Below, in pieces: positions 18,075 to 27,636 of a stretch of DNA of 64,000 bases. Source of the DNA: Nocardiopsis sp. YSL2 (GTDB lineage Bacteria > Actinomycetota > Actinomycetes > Streptosporangiales > Streptosporangiaceae); assembly GCF_030555055.1 (NCBI RefSeq), contig NZ_JAMOAO010000001.1, positions 6,014,001 through 6,078,000 on the forward strand, written 5' to 3'. The notes below the pieces were generated by a model. It made no database searches and was not told the DNA's origin. It was given only the letters and a program-made list of their open reading frames with translations. The position numbers were made by a program, and so were the translations under genes. Positions within the stretch are counted from its first letter, which is position 1, and each line of letters begins with the position of its first letter.

Positions 18075-18205
18075 GCGATACTCCTTGGGGATCGTGACTG
18101 CTCCCACGCGCCCACCGGGTACGGGTGGCCGGGTCGGGGCGTGCGGGTGATCGGCCGGCAGAGGGTTCCACCAGCCGATCCTGACCTTGGCCGAGGTTTC
18201 ACACG

Positions 18206-18227
18206 CAGGGGTGAAACCAGGGTGAAC
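18206..18227 (-). promoter_or_regulatory. PHO box (PhoP-binding direct repeat) upstream of phoX
   Basis: On the minus strand two adjacent 11-base units read GTTCACCCTGG and TTTCACCCCTG, matching the Streptomyces PhoP direct-repeat consensus in the TTCACC core. They lie 132 bases before the phoX start, in a 352-base gap that otherwise shows nothing identifiable. Confidence 0.6.
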
Positions 18228-18426
18228 GCACCGACAACTCCGACACATCCCTCACACGGTCACACGTCATCGCCGCCTGAGCACTCACCGTCGCCCTCGA
18301 TCGCGATGATGACGCGCCCGTGCGCCCGACGCCAGACCCCACGCCCGTCTTCGTCCACCGGCCGGGGCGCGGCGGACACGCCCCGCTCCACGGCGGCGCG
18401 GCCCGCGGCGACCGGGGCCGGGCCCC

Positions 18427-19278
18427 CTACTCGCGGACCGGGGCCCGCGCCTCCGCGTGCGCGTCGGCGCCGTCCGCGCCCAGGCCCGCGAGCAGGCGCA
18501 GGGCGTCCTCGGAGGGACTGCCCTCGGGCGCGGACAGCACCAGCAGCTCCATGCCCGACCCGTCCGGCAGCGCGAAGTTCTCCTGGTGCAGTTCCAGCAG
18601 TCCGACCAGCGGGTGCCGGTACGCCTTGCGTCCGTGCGCGCGGGCGCGCACTTCCGCACGGGCCCACAGGCGGCGGAAGCGTTCGCTGCCCATCGCCAGC
18701 TCCCCCACGAGCGAGGCCAGGCGGGGGTCGTCGGGGTACTTGCCGGCGGCCAGGCGCAGGTGCCCGACCACGTCGAGGGTGCACTGCTCCCAGTCCGCGT
18801 ACAGGCCGCGCTCGGCCTCCTCCAGGAAGATGTGCCGGGCGGTGTTCAACCCCGCCACCGGTCGGCCGTAGAGGAGCCCCGCCAGGCGGTTCCCGGCGAG
18901 CACGTCCAGACGGTGGTTCGTGATCAGCGCGGGTGCGTCGGCGACCAGGGCGAGGACGCGCAACAGCTCCGGCCGGACCCGCCGCCCGCCCGGCGCGCTC
19001 ACCCGGCGCCGGCCCTGCCGGGCGAGCCGGTGGACGTGCCCGCGTTCGGTCTCGTCCAGTCCCAGCACCCGCGCGAGCGCGTCCAGCACCTGCTCGGAGG
19101 GCTGCTTCGCACGGCCCTGCTCCAGGCGCACGTAGTAGTCCACGCTCACACCGGACAGGTGCGCGACCTCCTCACGGCGCAGCCCCGCCACCCGGCGCCG
19201 GCTGTCGGTGGGGATGCCCACGGACGCCGGATCGACCCGGGAGCGCCGGGTCCGCAGGAAACCCGCGAGATCGTCCAT
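18427..19278 (-). CDS. XRE-family regulator with MmyB-like sensor domain
   Basis: 283 residues. An N-terminal HTH (DLAGFLRTRRSRVDPASVGI...GLRREEVAHLSGVSVDYYVRLEQGR) is followed by an MmyB-type ligand-binding domain (LITNHRLDVLAGNRLAGLLYG...RHIFLEEAERGLYADWE...RWARAEVRARAHGRKAYRHP). Such regulators usually control a divergent oxidoreductase, and here the neighbour 138 bases away is a flavodoxin-fold quinone reductase. The ATG at 19278 lies seven bases after CATACT, suggesting a leaderless transcript; the frame is open further upstream but without family sequence. Confidence 0.9.
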   Translation of the reverse strand: MDDLAGFLRTRRSRVDPASVGIPTDSRRRVAGLRREEVAHLSGVSVDYYVRLEQGRAKQPSEQVLDALARVLGLDETERGHVHRLARQGRRRVSAPGGRRVRPELLRVLALVADAPALITNHRLDVLAGNRLAGLLYGRPVAGLNTARHIFLEEAERGLYADWEQCTLDVVGHLRLAAGKYPDDPRLASLVGELAMGSERFRRLWARAEVRARAHGRKAYRHPLVGLLELHQENFALPDGSGMELLVLSAPEGSPSEDALRLLAGLGADGADAHAEARAPVRE

Positions 19279-19416
19279 GCCCCCAGTATGGCCTCGGCCG
19301 CGCCCGGCAGGGTGGCCCTGCCGGTACCAGGAAGTCCCGTCCGACGGACGGGGCGCCCCTGAACACCGGGGCCCGCGGCACCCAGGATCGAAGGCACCCG
19401 ATCCGAAGGAGTTCCC

Positions 19417-20196
19417 ATGAAGACGCTGATCGTCTACGCCCACCCGGAGCCGCGGTCGCTCAACGGCTCACTGAAGGACCTCGCGGTCTCCACCCTGGAG
19501 GGCGCCGGACACCAGGTGCGGGTGAGCGACCTGTACGCGATGGACTGGAAGGCGTCGGCGGACGCCGCGGACTACGGCACCGCCGCCTCCCGCCCGCTCA
19601 AGGTCGCCCGGGACTCCGGCCGCGCCTTCGACACCGGAACACTCACCCCCGACGTACGCGCCGAGCAGGAGAAGCTGCTGTGGGCCGACACCGTCCTCTT
19701 CCAGTTCCCGCTGTGGTGGTACACCGTGCCCGCGATCCTCAAGGGCTGGGTGGACCGGGTGTTCACCCACCGCTTCGCCTACGGCGTGGGCGAACACAGC
19801 GGCACCAGGTACGGCGACCGCTTCGGCGAGGGCACCCTCGCCGGCCGCCGGGCCCTGCTGTCGGTGACCGCCGGGGGACCGGAGTCGCACTACGCCGCGC
19901 GCGGGATCAACGGCCCCATGGACGACCTGCTCTTCCCCCTCCACCACGGCGTCCTCTACCACCCGGGCATGGACGTGCTGCCGCCGTTCGTGGTCTACGG
20001 CGCCGACCGGATGACGGCCCAGGACTACTCGGACGCCGCCGAGGGCTGGCGACAGCGCCTGCTCACCCTGGGGACGACCGAGCCCATCGCGTTCCGGCCG
20101 CAGAACCACGGCGACTACGAGATCCCCTCCCTGCGCCTGAGGGAGGGACTGGAGCCCGCCGGCCGCACGGGCTTCGGGCTGCACGTGCGCGGCTAG
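19417..20196 (+). CDS. NAD(P)H:quinone oxidoreductase, flavodoxin_2 family
   Basis: 259 residues, with the FMN-binding start MKTLIVYAHPEPRSLNGSL, the flavin-contacting FQFPLWWYTVPAILKGWVDRVF near 89-110 and TAGGPESHY near 149-157. It reduces quinones or other electrophiles by two electrons, a detoxifying role. It diverges from the MmyB-type regulator, its likely controller. The ribosome site is GAAGGAG before the ATG. Its stop overlaps the convergent glycerate kinase stop within a shared CTAG. Confidence 0.9.
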   Translation: MKTLIVYAHPEPRSLNGSLKDLAVSTLEGAGHQVRVSDLYAMDWKASADAADYGTAASRPLKVARDSGRAFDTGTLTPDVRAEQEKLLWADTVLFQFPLWWYTVPAILKGWVDRVFTHRFAYGVGEHSGTRYGDRFGEGTLAGRRALLSVTAGGPESHYAARGINGPMDDLLFPLHHGVLYHPGMDVLPPFVVYGADRMTAQDYSDAAEGWRQRLLTLGTTEPIAFRPQNHGDYEIPSLRLREGLEPAGRTGFGLHVRG

Positions 20197-21389
20197 CCGC
20201 GAGAGCCGACCGGTCCGTGCGCGAGGAGGCGGCAGCTGGTGAACGCCGCCCAGGTGATCCCGGGCAGCACCTCCTCGCGCAGCCGGTCCAGGGTGGCCGG
20301 CCCCCGCGCGATGGACACGGCCGCGGTGATCCCCGCGGCCGCGAGCTCCTCCGCCGGGACCGAGACACGTCCGGCGATGACCACCACGGGGCGGTCGGCG
20401 GGGGTGAGGCGCCGTACGGCGTCGACCACCTTGCCCGCCAGGGACTGGCTGTCGAAGGAACCCTCACCGGTGAGGACCAGGTCGGCCCGGGAGAGCAGCT
20501 CCTCGGCGCCCAGCACCTCGGCCACCATCCGCGAGCCGGGCACGAGCTCGGCGCCCAACAGCGCCGCCAGCGGCGCGGGCAGCCCCCCGGCGGCCCCCGC
20601 CCCCGCCAGATCGCGCACGTCGGTCCCGCTCACCTGGGCGAGCACGTCGGCCAGACGGCCCAGCCCCGCGTCCAGCACACGCACGTCCTGCGGGGTGGCG
20701 CCCTTCTGCGGCCCGAAGACGGCCGCCGCGCCCCGTTCCCCGACCAGGGGGTTGGTGACGTCGCAGGCGATCCGCCAGCGCACCGAGCGCGCGCGCCGGT
20801 CCAGGCCCGACAGGTCCAGGCGGTCCAGCTCGCTGAGGCTCCCCCCGCCCTCGGGCAGCTCCGAACCGTCCCGCGCCAGCAGGCGTGCCCCCAGCGCCGC
20901 GAGCAGGCCGGCGCCGCCGTCGGTGGTCGCCGAGCCGCCGATACACAGCAGGATCTCCGCCACGCCCGCGTCCAGCAGGGCCGTGACCAGCGGACCCAGA
21001 CCACGGGTGCTCGCGGTCAGCGGCCGCAGGGGCACGTCGTCCACCAGGGGCAGCCCGTTGGCCTCCGCGGCCTCGATGACACCGGTCCGGCCGTCGGGGG
21101 ACAACCCGTAGCGGGCGCGCACGGGACGGCCCAGCGCGTCGGTGGTCTCCACGGTGTGCGCGCCGGTGCCCCAGGCGCCGAGCAGCGCGTCGAGGGTGCC
21201 CTCACCGCCGTCGGCGAACGGCAGGACGTCGATGTCGGCCTTCATGCCGAGCCCCGTGAAGGCCTCCTCGGCCCCCTGGGCCATCGCGGCCGCCACCTCC
21301 ACGGCGCGGGCGCTGCCCTTGAAGGAGTCCGGGACGACGGCGACGCGGACCCGTGGTACCTCGTCGGTGGTGTGCGGTACGTGCGACAT
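20193..21389 (-). CDS. Glycerate 2-kinase (GarK/GlxK family)
   Basis: 398 residues. It carries the family opening VRVAVVPDSFKGSARAVEVAAAMAQG and the conserved ILLCIGGSATTDGGAGLLAALGA, FGPQKGATPQDV and DLVLTGEGSFDSQSLAGKV blocks. It phosphorylates D-glycerate to 2-phosphoglycerate, feeding glyoxylate- or glucarate-derived carbon to glycolysis. The start at 21389 lies seven bases after TAGGAT, a possible -10. The CdaR-type regulator sits directly upstream on the same strand, a pairing seen elsewhere for this gene. Confidence 0.92.
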   Translation of the reverse strand: MSHVPHTTDEVPRVRVAVVPDSFKGSARAVEVAAAMAQGAEEAFTGLGMKADIDVLPFADGGEGTLDALLGAWGTGAHTVETTDALGRPVRARYGLSPDGRTGVIEAAEANGLPLVDDVPLRPLTASTRGLGPLVTALLDAGVAEILLCIGGSATTDGGAGLLAALGARLLARDGSELPEGGGSLSELDRLDLSGLDRRARSVRWRIACDVTNPLVGERGAAAVFGPQKGATPQDVRVLDAGLGRLADVLAQVSGTDVRDLAGAGAAGGLPAPLAALLGAELVPGSRMVAEVLGAEELLSRADLVLTGEGSFDSQSLAGKVVDAVRRLTPADRPVVVIAGRVSVPAEELAAAGITAAVSIARGPATLDRLREEVLPGITWAAFTSCRLLAHGPVGSRG

Positions 21390-21459
21390 GCAGCCGATCC
21401 TAAACACGCCGACCGTGCGATTCGACAGTGAACTGCCCAAGGTTCCTGGGGATCAGCGG

Positions 21460-22557
21460 TCACTCTATGTGCGAACCGCCCAGTGCGTCGCGAGCGTACA
21501 TCGCCATCTGCAGCGTGGTCAGGTGGTCGGGGCGGCGCGGGTCCAGCCCCGTCACCGCCCGGATCCTCTCCACCCGCTGGAGCAGGGTGTTGCGGTGGAC
21601 GTAGAGCGCGTCGGCCGCCGCCTGCATGGACGTCGTCGAGGCCGCGGCCAGGACGGTGCGCCGCTGCGCCCCGTTCAGGAGCACGACCCGCCCGGCCAGG
21701 CGGGCGAGACTGCGCGCGGGCAGGTGGGCGACGGCCACGGCGACGGCCCGCGACCACGGCCCGGTCTCCCCCGCCGCCGGGATCAGCCCGGCGTACCGGC
21801 ACAGCGCCCGCGACTCCTCCGCGTCGGCCAACAGCACGTCGACCTCGCTCGTGGGCTCGGTCCGGGTGTGGCGGCCCTCCTCTGGCAGGCCGAGCGCGCG
21901 GGATGCGGGCACGGCGCCGGACCCGACCGCCCACAGGGCGCCGTGCAGGACGGCCGCCCGGTGGCCGGCGTCGGCGTTGATCCGGGCCGCAGCCCTCTCG
22001 GAGGACTCCGGCGGCGCGGCGGAGCCGTCCGCGCGCGCCTCGGCGGCCGCCCACAGGGCCAGCGACCAGGGCGGAGCCAGCCCGGCGGCGGCCAGCCTGG
22101 CCCGGGCGGCCCCCCGCTCGGCCGTGCCCGAGGTCAGGGCCGCGATCAGGTCGCGGGCCTCGGTGTGGCGGCGGGTCACCGCGTCCTGGTCACGGCTCTG
22201 GACGACCAGGAGCTGGACGGTCAGCGCGACGACCCTGGCCAGGGGCGCGACCTCGCGGGGGTCCCCCGTCACCCCGACGACCCCGCACAGCTCACCGTCG
22301 ATGACCAGGGGCTCGTTGGCGCCGGGCCGGTCGGAGCCCTCCCGCCCGCGGGAGGTGACGAGCACACCGCGCCCCTCGGCGATCACCCGCTGGGCGCCCC
22401 TGTGCAGTGTGCCGATCCGGGAGGGATCCAGGCAGGCGATGATCGTGCCGTGCTCGTCCATCACGTTGATGTTGTGGCTGATCGTCGGGGCGATGAGGTC
22501 GACCACGCGCTGGGCGATCTCACCGCTCAACGGGGCCCGACGCGAGTGTTCGGCCAT
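21460..22557 (-). CDS. cdaR: CdaR/PucR-type sugar-diacid regulator
   Basis: 365 residues. The N-terminal diacid-recognition domain (EIAQRVVDLIAPTISHNINVMDEHGTIIACLDPSRIG) and the C-terminal PucR-type HTH (RTVLAAASTTSMQAAADALYVHRNTLLQRVERIRAVTG) match CdaR. CdaR activates glycerate, glucarate and galactarate catabolic genes, and the glycerate kinase is 70 bases downstream. The ATG at 22557 follows TATCCT by 7-8 bases, so the transcript may be leaderless. Confidence 0.9.
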   Translation of the reverse strand: MAEHSRRAPLSGEIAQRVVDLIAPTISHNINVMDEHGTIIACLDPSRIGTLHRGAQRVIAEGRGVLVTSRGREGSDRPGANEPLVIDGELCGVVGVTGDPREVAPLARVVALTVQLLVVQSRDQDAVTRRHTEARDLIAALTSGTAERGAARARLAAAGLAPPWSLALWAAAEARADGSAAPPESSERAAARINADAGHRAAVLHGALWAVGSGAVPASRALGLPEEGRHTRTEPTSEVDVLLADAEESRALCRYAGLIPAAGETGPWSRAVAVAVAHLPARSLARLAGRVVLLNGAQRRTVLAAASTTSMQAAADALYVHRNTLLQRVERIRAVTGLDPRRPDHLTTLQMAMYARDALGGSHIE

Positions 22558-22651
22558 GGCCCCCAGGATAGGCCCGTGCCCCCTCGGCACCCGCCCTCGC
22601 GCCCTTCGGGCCGACCGGCCCGACCCGAGCGCCCCGCCCGAGGCGCCGCGC

Positions 22652-23479
22652 TCACAGCATCCGGGGGAAGCGCAGGGTGCCGCCCTCGTCGGCGACCTCC
22701 ACGTCGGCGAAGTCGAACGCCGGAGAGGTCACGCACGTGGACAGGTTCTCCTCACCCGTCAGGGGGCGGGAGGTCTGCCAGGTACCCGCCGGAACCAGCA
22801 CCTGCAGGTGCTGGCCCGCCTCGATGTGCGGCCCCAGGGTGAAGCGCTGCTCCACCTCCGGCTCGGGCCCCGCGCCCCCCAGTTCGATGAGCACCGGACC
22901 GCCCCGGTCGAAGGACCACAACTGCGCCGAACGCAGCCGGTGCCACCGGCACCGGTCCCCCCGGTTGAGCAGGAACTGCAGACCCGAAGCCGTCTCGCGC
23001 GGGCCGTCATAGCCCTCCGGGTGCACGGTCACACCACTGCGCCAGGTGACCTTGAACCACCCGCCCTCAGGATGCGGGAGCAGGTCCAGCGCCTCGGCCG
23101 TGGGACCGCGCTGGTCGACCGCGGTGAACACCCCCGGCGGCTCGCGGCGCAGGTAGCGCACGCCCACCACGGCCTCACGCGGGATGGGCCCGTAGATGTG
23201 CGGGAAGAGCACCGACGCGTCCACACCCTCCAGCACGCCCTGCCCCCGGGCGGGTGCCGCCGGCTCCCAGCGCACCTCCCGGCCCAGGCGCACGGTGTCC
23301 ACCACGAGCACGCAGTAGGGCTCGCTTGCCTTGCTGTAGAGGGAATTGGCCACCGCCAGCACCGTGTGCTCGTTGGGCGAGGCGTGCACGAACCCGTCGG
23401 TGTGCAGACTGTCGGGCTCCAGATCACCGGTACCGGTCCGCCAGCGGGCCAGCTCCGTCATGTGCAGCACGTAGTTCAC
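22652..23479 (-). CDS. DUF952-cupin_5 (DUF985) two-domain fusion protein
   Basis: 275 residues joining two families usually found separately. Residues ~1-110 are DUF952 (LHTDGFVHASPNEHTVLAVAN and VLFPHIYGPIPREAVVGV). Residues ~135-275 are a cupin_5/DUF985 barrel (LLPHPEGGWFKVTWRSG, SGLQFLLNRGDRCRWHRLRS, LVPAGTWQTSRPL and TCVTSPAFDFADVEV). DUF952 is suggested to be a glutathione S-transferase-like small domain, and cupin_5 members are predicted epimerase-like or metal-binding proteins; neither reaction is established. It sits downstream of menD with 113 bases between. Confidence 0.8.
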   Translation of the reverse strand: MNYVLHMTELARWRTGTGDLEPDSLHTDGFVHASPNEHTVLAVANSLYSKASEPYCVLVVDTVRLGREVRWEPAAPARGQGVLEGVDASVLFPHIYGPIPREAVVGVRYLRREPPGVFTAVDQRGPTAEALDLLPHPEGGWFKVTWRSGVTVHPEGYDGPRETASGLQFLLNRGDRCRWHRLRSAQLWSFDRGGPVLIELGGAGPEPEVEQRFTLGPHIEAGQHLQVLVPAGTWQTSRPLTGEENLSTCVTSPAFDFADVEVADEGGTLRFPRML

Positions 23480-23592
23480 GACCGCTCACCTCACTGCGTG
23501 TGCACCACGGGACGCGGCGACCGCACCGGTCCCCTTGGACACGTCCTTCCCCTGGGTGAGGCACCGCAACCCGGACGATCAGGTGGTCGGGC

Positions 23593-25317
23593 TCACAGCA
23601 CGCCCTCGACCGCCTCGTCCACCGCCGCCTGGACCCGGCGGCGCAGCACCGCGCTGTCGGTGCGCGCGGTCTGCACCTCGATCACCCGCAGCCCCTCCCC
23701 CAACAGGGCCTTGGGCAGGTCCGTCGCCCACTCCAAACGGGTGTAGGGCAGGTCCGCGACCGCGGCCACCCGCTCCATCGACACCCCGTGCGGGGTACCG
23801 AAGACCCGCTCGAAGTCGGGGTGGCCCGCCTGCTCCAGGCCGGAGAAGATCCCGCCGCCGTCGTTGTTGACGACGACCACGGCCAGGTCGGGGCGCGGTT
23901 CGCCCGGTCCGATCACCAGCCCGTTCTGGTCGTGCAGCATCGCCAGGTCGCCCAACAGGGCATAGGCCTGCCCGCCCGTGCCATCGGCCTGGTGCGCCAA
24001 CGCGGCACCGATCGCGGCGGAGACCGTACCGTCGATCCCGCTCACACCCCGGTTGCCCACCAGGCGCACACCGCACCGCGCCCGCATGGTCGCGTCCAGG
24101 TCGCGGATGGGCATGCTGGAACCGGCGAACAGCAGCGACCCGGCCGACACGTGCGAGACGAGGTCGCGGGCGAGCCGCATCTCACTGAGCGCCTCGTCGG
24201 CGTCCAGGACCGTGTCCACGGCGGTACGCGCCGCCGCCTCGGCACGGAACCACCACCGCGACCAGTCCGTTCCCACCGGCCCGTCCAGGTCCAGTCCCCC
24301 GGGGGCGGCGACGGCGGCCACCACGTCGGTGGCGGTGCGCGCGGGGTCGGAGAAGGCGTTGGCCAGCGAGGCCGAGGGATCGCCGATCGCCCCGGCGGTC
24401 ACGACCACGTGGCGCTCGGCACGGCGCAGGTAGGCCAGGATCTGCCGGGACAGGTTGGGCCGCCCCACGCTCACGACCAGCTCCGGCGCGGGCCCGGCCG
24501 CGAAGCCCGGCGAGGCCAGCAGCTGCCGGTAGGTGGAGACCGCTCCCGCCCGGCGGGCGTTGGAGGTGGGTTCGGCCAGCAGCGGCCACCCCGTGAGCTC
24601 GGCCAGCGCCAGGAACGGCACCGGGTCGTAGTCGCCGTCACCGCACACGATGACGCCGCGCTCGACCGCGGGCAGGGTGAAGGGCACGGGCTCCGCGCAC
24701 GGGCCCGGACGGCCGATCCACGGGCGGCCCAGGTCCCGGCCCTCCAACGGCTCGGTCCAGGCCGGAGCGCCGGTGCCCGGTTCGTCGGGGGTCAAGGGGT
24801 CGCGGAAGGCCACGTTCAGGTGGACCGGACCAGGACGGCCGCCCAGGGCCGCGGCCCAGGCGCGACACGACAGCGAACGCCAGTAGGCGACCATCCCCGG
24901 CACCGGGTCGGGAGTGCCGACCTCGGCGAACATGCGCACCGCACCGCCGTACAGGCCGATCTGGTCCGCCGTCTGGTTGGCGCCGGTCCCGCGCAGCTCC
25001 GGCGGGCGGTCGGCGGTCAGCACCAGCAGCGGCACCCCGCTCTCGCTCGCCTCCATCACCGCGGGATGGAAGTTCGCCGCGGCCGTACCGGACGTGCACA
25101 CCACCGCCACGGGCCGCCGGGACACACGGGCCAGGCCCAGCGCGAGGAAGGACGCCGAACGCTCGTCCACGCGCACGTGGACGCGGACCTCGGGGTGGGC
25201 GACCAGGGCCAGCGCGAGGGGCGTCGAGCGCGACCCCGGCGAGACCACGGCCTCGGACAGCCCGCAACGGGCCAGTTCGTCGACGAGGACCCGCGCCAGG
25301 GCGGTAGACGGATTCAT
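23593..25317 (-). CDS. menD: 2-succinyl-5-enolpyruvyl-6-hydroxy-3-cyclohexene-1-carboxylate synthase
   Basis: 574-residue thiamine-diphosphate enzyme condensing isochorismate with 2-oxoglutarate in menaquinone synthesis. The N-terminal domain reads MNPSTALARVLVDELARCGL, then VVSPGSRSTPLALAL with VDERSASFLALGLARVSRRP (catalytic Glu in DERSA). The ThDP/Mg site is LLGDLAMLHDQNGL...VVVVNNDGGGIFS near residues 435-470. The ATG at 25317 matches the family start, so 21 upstream residues in frame are excluded. It lies 344 bases downstream of menC, so a separate promoter is possible. Confidence 0.94.
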   Translation of the reverse strand: MNPSTALARVLVDELARCGLSEAVVSPGSRSTPLALALVAHPEVRVHVRVDERSASFLALGLARVSRRPVAVVCTSGTAAANFHPAVMEASESGVPLLVLTADRPPELRGTGANQTADQIGLYGGAVRMFAEVGTPDPVPGMVAYWRSLSCRAWAAALGGRPGPVHLNVAFRDPLTPDEPGTGAPAWTEPLEGRDLGRPWIGRPGPCAEPVPFTLPAVERGVIVCGDGDYDPVPFLALAELTGWPLLAEPTSNARRAGAVSTYRQLLASPGFAAGPAPELVVSVGRPNLSRQILAYLRRAERHVVVTAGAIGDPSASLANAFSDPARTATDVVAAVAAPGGLDLDGPVGTDWSRWWFRAEAAARTAVDTVLDADEALSEMRLARDLVSHVSAGSLLFAGSSMPIRDLDATMRARCGVRLVGNRGVSGIDGTVSAAIGAALAHQADGTGGQAYALLGDLAMLHDQNGLVIGPGEPRPDLAVVVVNNDGGGIFSGLEQAGHPDFERVFGTPHGVSMERVAAVADLPYTRLEWATDLPKALLGEGLRVIEVQTARTDSAVLRRRVQAAVDEAVEGVL

Positions 25318-25661
25318 GAACACGCTTTCATTCGTCGTGGTGTGCACCAAGTATCCCCGCGCGATGGCGGACCCGCGCACGGGCCCCGCTCCGGCAGGGA
25401 CGGCCCCGCTCCGGCCCCCACCCGGTCACGGGGGCGCGATGGCGCCGCGCCACCGCCGCGCGGGCCGGTCCCGCCGCCGGTATCGGCACGGCCAAGACCA
25501 CGCCACGCCCGCTCCACCGTCGCACCACGTACCAGTCAACCCGCTCATACCGCCGCTGGCGAGCACCGGCGGATGTCGGTCCGCGCACACCCGGGCGTGT
25601 CCCGCGCCTCCGTTCACACCCCTGGTCAGCACCCGAGCGGGGCCGGTCACCCCGCCTCGGA
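25318..25661 (-). other. Gap between menC and menD, no gene seen
   Basis: 344 bases of GC-rich sequence between two same-strand genes. Open frames on both strands lack family features or ribosome sites. I see no convincing terminator or promoter. Confidence 0.4.
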
Positions 25662-26630
25662 CTACTCCCGACCCGCCTCGCGGGCCTGCTCGGCCCGCAC
25701 CCGCCAGGCGGCGGCGTCGATCTCGACCCCGCGCAGCCGTTCCTCGTCGACCTCTACCGCCCGGACCGGCAGGAACCCCTCCCGGGGCAGCAGCGGATCG
25801 GCCGTGACGTCGGCGGTGAGCATCTGCGCGGTCGCCAGACCGCACGCGTAGGGCAGGTCAGGCAGAGCCGCGGCCAGGGCCACACCCGCCGCCAGACCCA
25901 CCGAGGACTCCACGGCGCTGGAGACCACCACCGGCAGACCGCACGCCTCGGCCACGCGCAGCGCGGCGCGCACACCGCCCAGCGGCTGCACCTTGAGCAC
26001 CACGATGTCGGCGGCGCCCGCGGCACTGACCCTCAGCGGGTCCTCCGCCTTGCGGATCGACTCGTCGGCGGCCACCGGGACATCGACGCGGCGCCGGACC
26101 AGAGCCAAGTCCTCCAGGCTCGCGCACGGCTGCTCGACGTACTCCAGGTCGAACCGGTCCAACTCGCGCACCATGCGCACCGCGGTGTCGACGTCCCAAC
26201 CGCCGTTGGCGTCCACGCGCACCCGGCCCGAGGGGCCCAGGGCCTGGCGGACGGCCTCCACCCGGGCGATGTCCTGCCCCGGGTCCTGTCCGCGTTCGGC
26301 GACCTTCACCTTGGCGGTCGCGCACCCCCCGGCGGCCACGATCCGCGCGGCCCCCTCCGGGCCGACCGCGGGGACCGTGACGTTGACCGGCACCCGGTCG
26401 CGGACCGGCTCGGGCCAGCCCTGGTGGGCCGCCTCATGGCAGGCCGCCCACCAGCGCGAGGACTCGCGCGGACCGTACTCGGCGAAGGGGGAGAACTCGC
26501 CCCACCCGGCCGGCCCGCGCACGAGCAGGCCCTCGCGGACGGTGATGCCGCGGAACCGGTTGCGCAGGCCCACCGCGAACGCCCGGGACCCGGCGAGAGA
26601 CCCCGCCGGGTCGGCGGCGGGCCAGGTCAC
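25662..26630 (-). CDS. menC: o-Succinylbenzoate synthase
   Basis: 322-residue enolase-superfamily enzyme dehydrating SHCHC to o-succinylbenzoate. Catalytic and metal residues are seen in [10 protein letters not shown] (KxK lysine pair), VRVDANGGW (Asp ligand), EYVEQPC (Glu ligand), ADESI (Asp ligand) and [10 protein letters not shown] (second catalytic lysine). The start ATG overlaps the menB stop (ATGA), so the two are translationally coupled. Confidence 0.93.
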   Translation of the reverse strand: MTWPAADPAGSLAGSRAFAVGLRNRFRGITVREGLLVRGPAGWGEFSPFAEYGPRESSRWWAACHEAAHQGWPEPVRDRVPVNVTVPAVGPEGAARIVAAGGCATAKVKVAERGQDPGQDIARVEAVRQALGPSGRVRVDANGGWDVDTAVRMVRELDRFDLEYVEQPCASLEDLALVRRRVDVPVAADESIRKAEDPLRVSAAGAADIVVLKVQPLGGVRAALRVAEACGLPVVVSSAVESSVGLAAGVALAAALPDLPYACGLATAQMLTADVTADPLLPREGFLPVRAVEVDEERLRGVEIDAAAWRVRAEQAREAGRE

Positions 26631-27466
26631 GGGCGGCGCGGGAACTGGTCGAACTCCGGACGGCGCTTCTCCTTGAAGGCGTCGCGCCCCTCCTGGGCCT
26701 CCTCGCTCATGTAGTAGAGCATCGTGGCGTCGCCGGCGAACTGCTGCATCCCGGCGGCGCCGTCGCTGACGGCGTTGATGGCGCCCTTGAGCATGCGCAG
26801 GGCCAGCGGGGACTTCTCCAGGAGCTCACGCGCCCACTGCACGGTCTCCTTCTCCAGGTCCGCCAGCGGCACGACGGTGTTGACCATGCCCATGTCCTGC
26901 GCCTCCTGGGCGCTGTACTGGCGGCACAGGTACCAGATCTCGCGGGCCTTCTTCAGGCCGACGGTCTCGGCCAGCAGCCAGGAGCCGTACCCGCCGTCGA
27001 AGGAGCCGACCTTGGGACCGGTCTGCCCGAACTTGGCGTTGTCGGCGGCGATGGTCAGGTCACAGCAGACCTGGAGCACGTTGCCGCCGCCGATGGACCA
27101 CCCGGCGACCATGCAGATGACCGGCTTGGGCAGGCGGCGGATCTGCACCTGCAGGTCCAGCACGTTGAGGCGGCCGATGCCCTGCTTGGCGACGGCGTCG
27201 TCACCCATGTAGCCGTCATCGCCGCGGATCTTCTGGTCGCCGCCCGAGCAGAAGGCCTGGTCGCCCGCACCGGTGAAGATGATCACACCGACCTCGGAGT
27301 CGTCGCGGGCGATGTTGAACGCCTGCTGGAGCTCGAACAAGGTCTGCGGCCGGAAGGCGTTGTGCCGCTCCGGCCGGTTGATCGTGATCTTGGCGATGCC
27401 CTCCGCGGTCTCGTAGATGATGTCGGAATACTCGCCCGACCGCTGCCAGTCGATCACGCTGCTCAC
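26627..27466 (-). CDS. menB: 1,4-Dihydroxy-2-naphthoyl-CoA synthase
   Basis: 279-residue crotonase-fold enzyme closing the naphthoate ring from o-succinylbenzoyl-CoA. Family marks are [20 protein letters not shown], the oxyanion-hole [53 protein letters not shown] (catalytic Asp in the SFDGGYG block) and the C-terminal [14 protein letters not shown]. It heads a menB-menC pair and diverges from menE. Confidence 0.95.
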   Translation of the reverse strand: MSSVIDWQRSGEYSDIIYETAEGIAKITINRPERHNAFRPQTLFELQQAFNIARDDSEVGVIIFTGAGDQAFCSGGDQKIRGDDGYMGDDAVAKQGIGRLNVLDLQVQIRRLPKPVICMVAGWSIGGGNVLQVCCDLTIAADNAKFGQTGPKVGSFDGGYGSWLLAETVGLKKAREIWYLCRQYSAQEAQDMGMVNTVVPLADLEKETVQWARELLEKSPLALRMLKGAINAVSDGAAGMQQFAGDATMLYYMSEEAQEGRDAFKEKRRPEFDQFPRRP

Positions 27467-27636
27467 GGCTTCTGCTTCTCCTCACGGGGACACTGGGGAC
27501 GGCGCGGACGCGGCCGCGAGGCCGCGTCCAAGCGTCAACCCTACGCATTCTGCCAGGCGGGGTGGCCGCGCACGGCATGCCCCCGCCCACCGAGGCCCGA
27601 GCTCCCGCGGAGCAGGGAGGGGCATACCCTGTCCCC

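Noticed and set aside
25318-25661. Possible extra gene between menC and menD
   Set aside because: Several frames are open in both directions but none has a ribosome site, domain or plausible composition.
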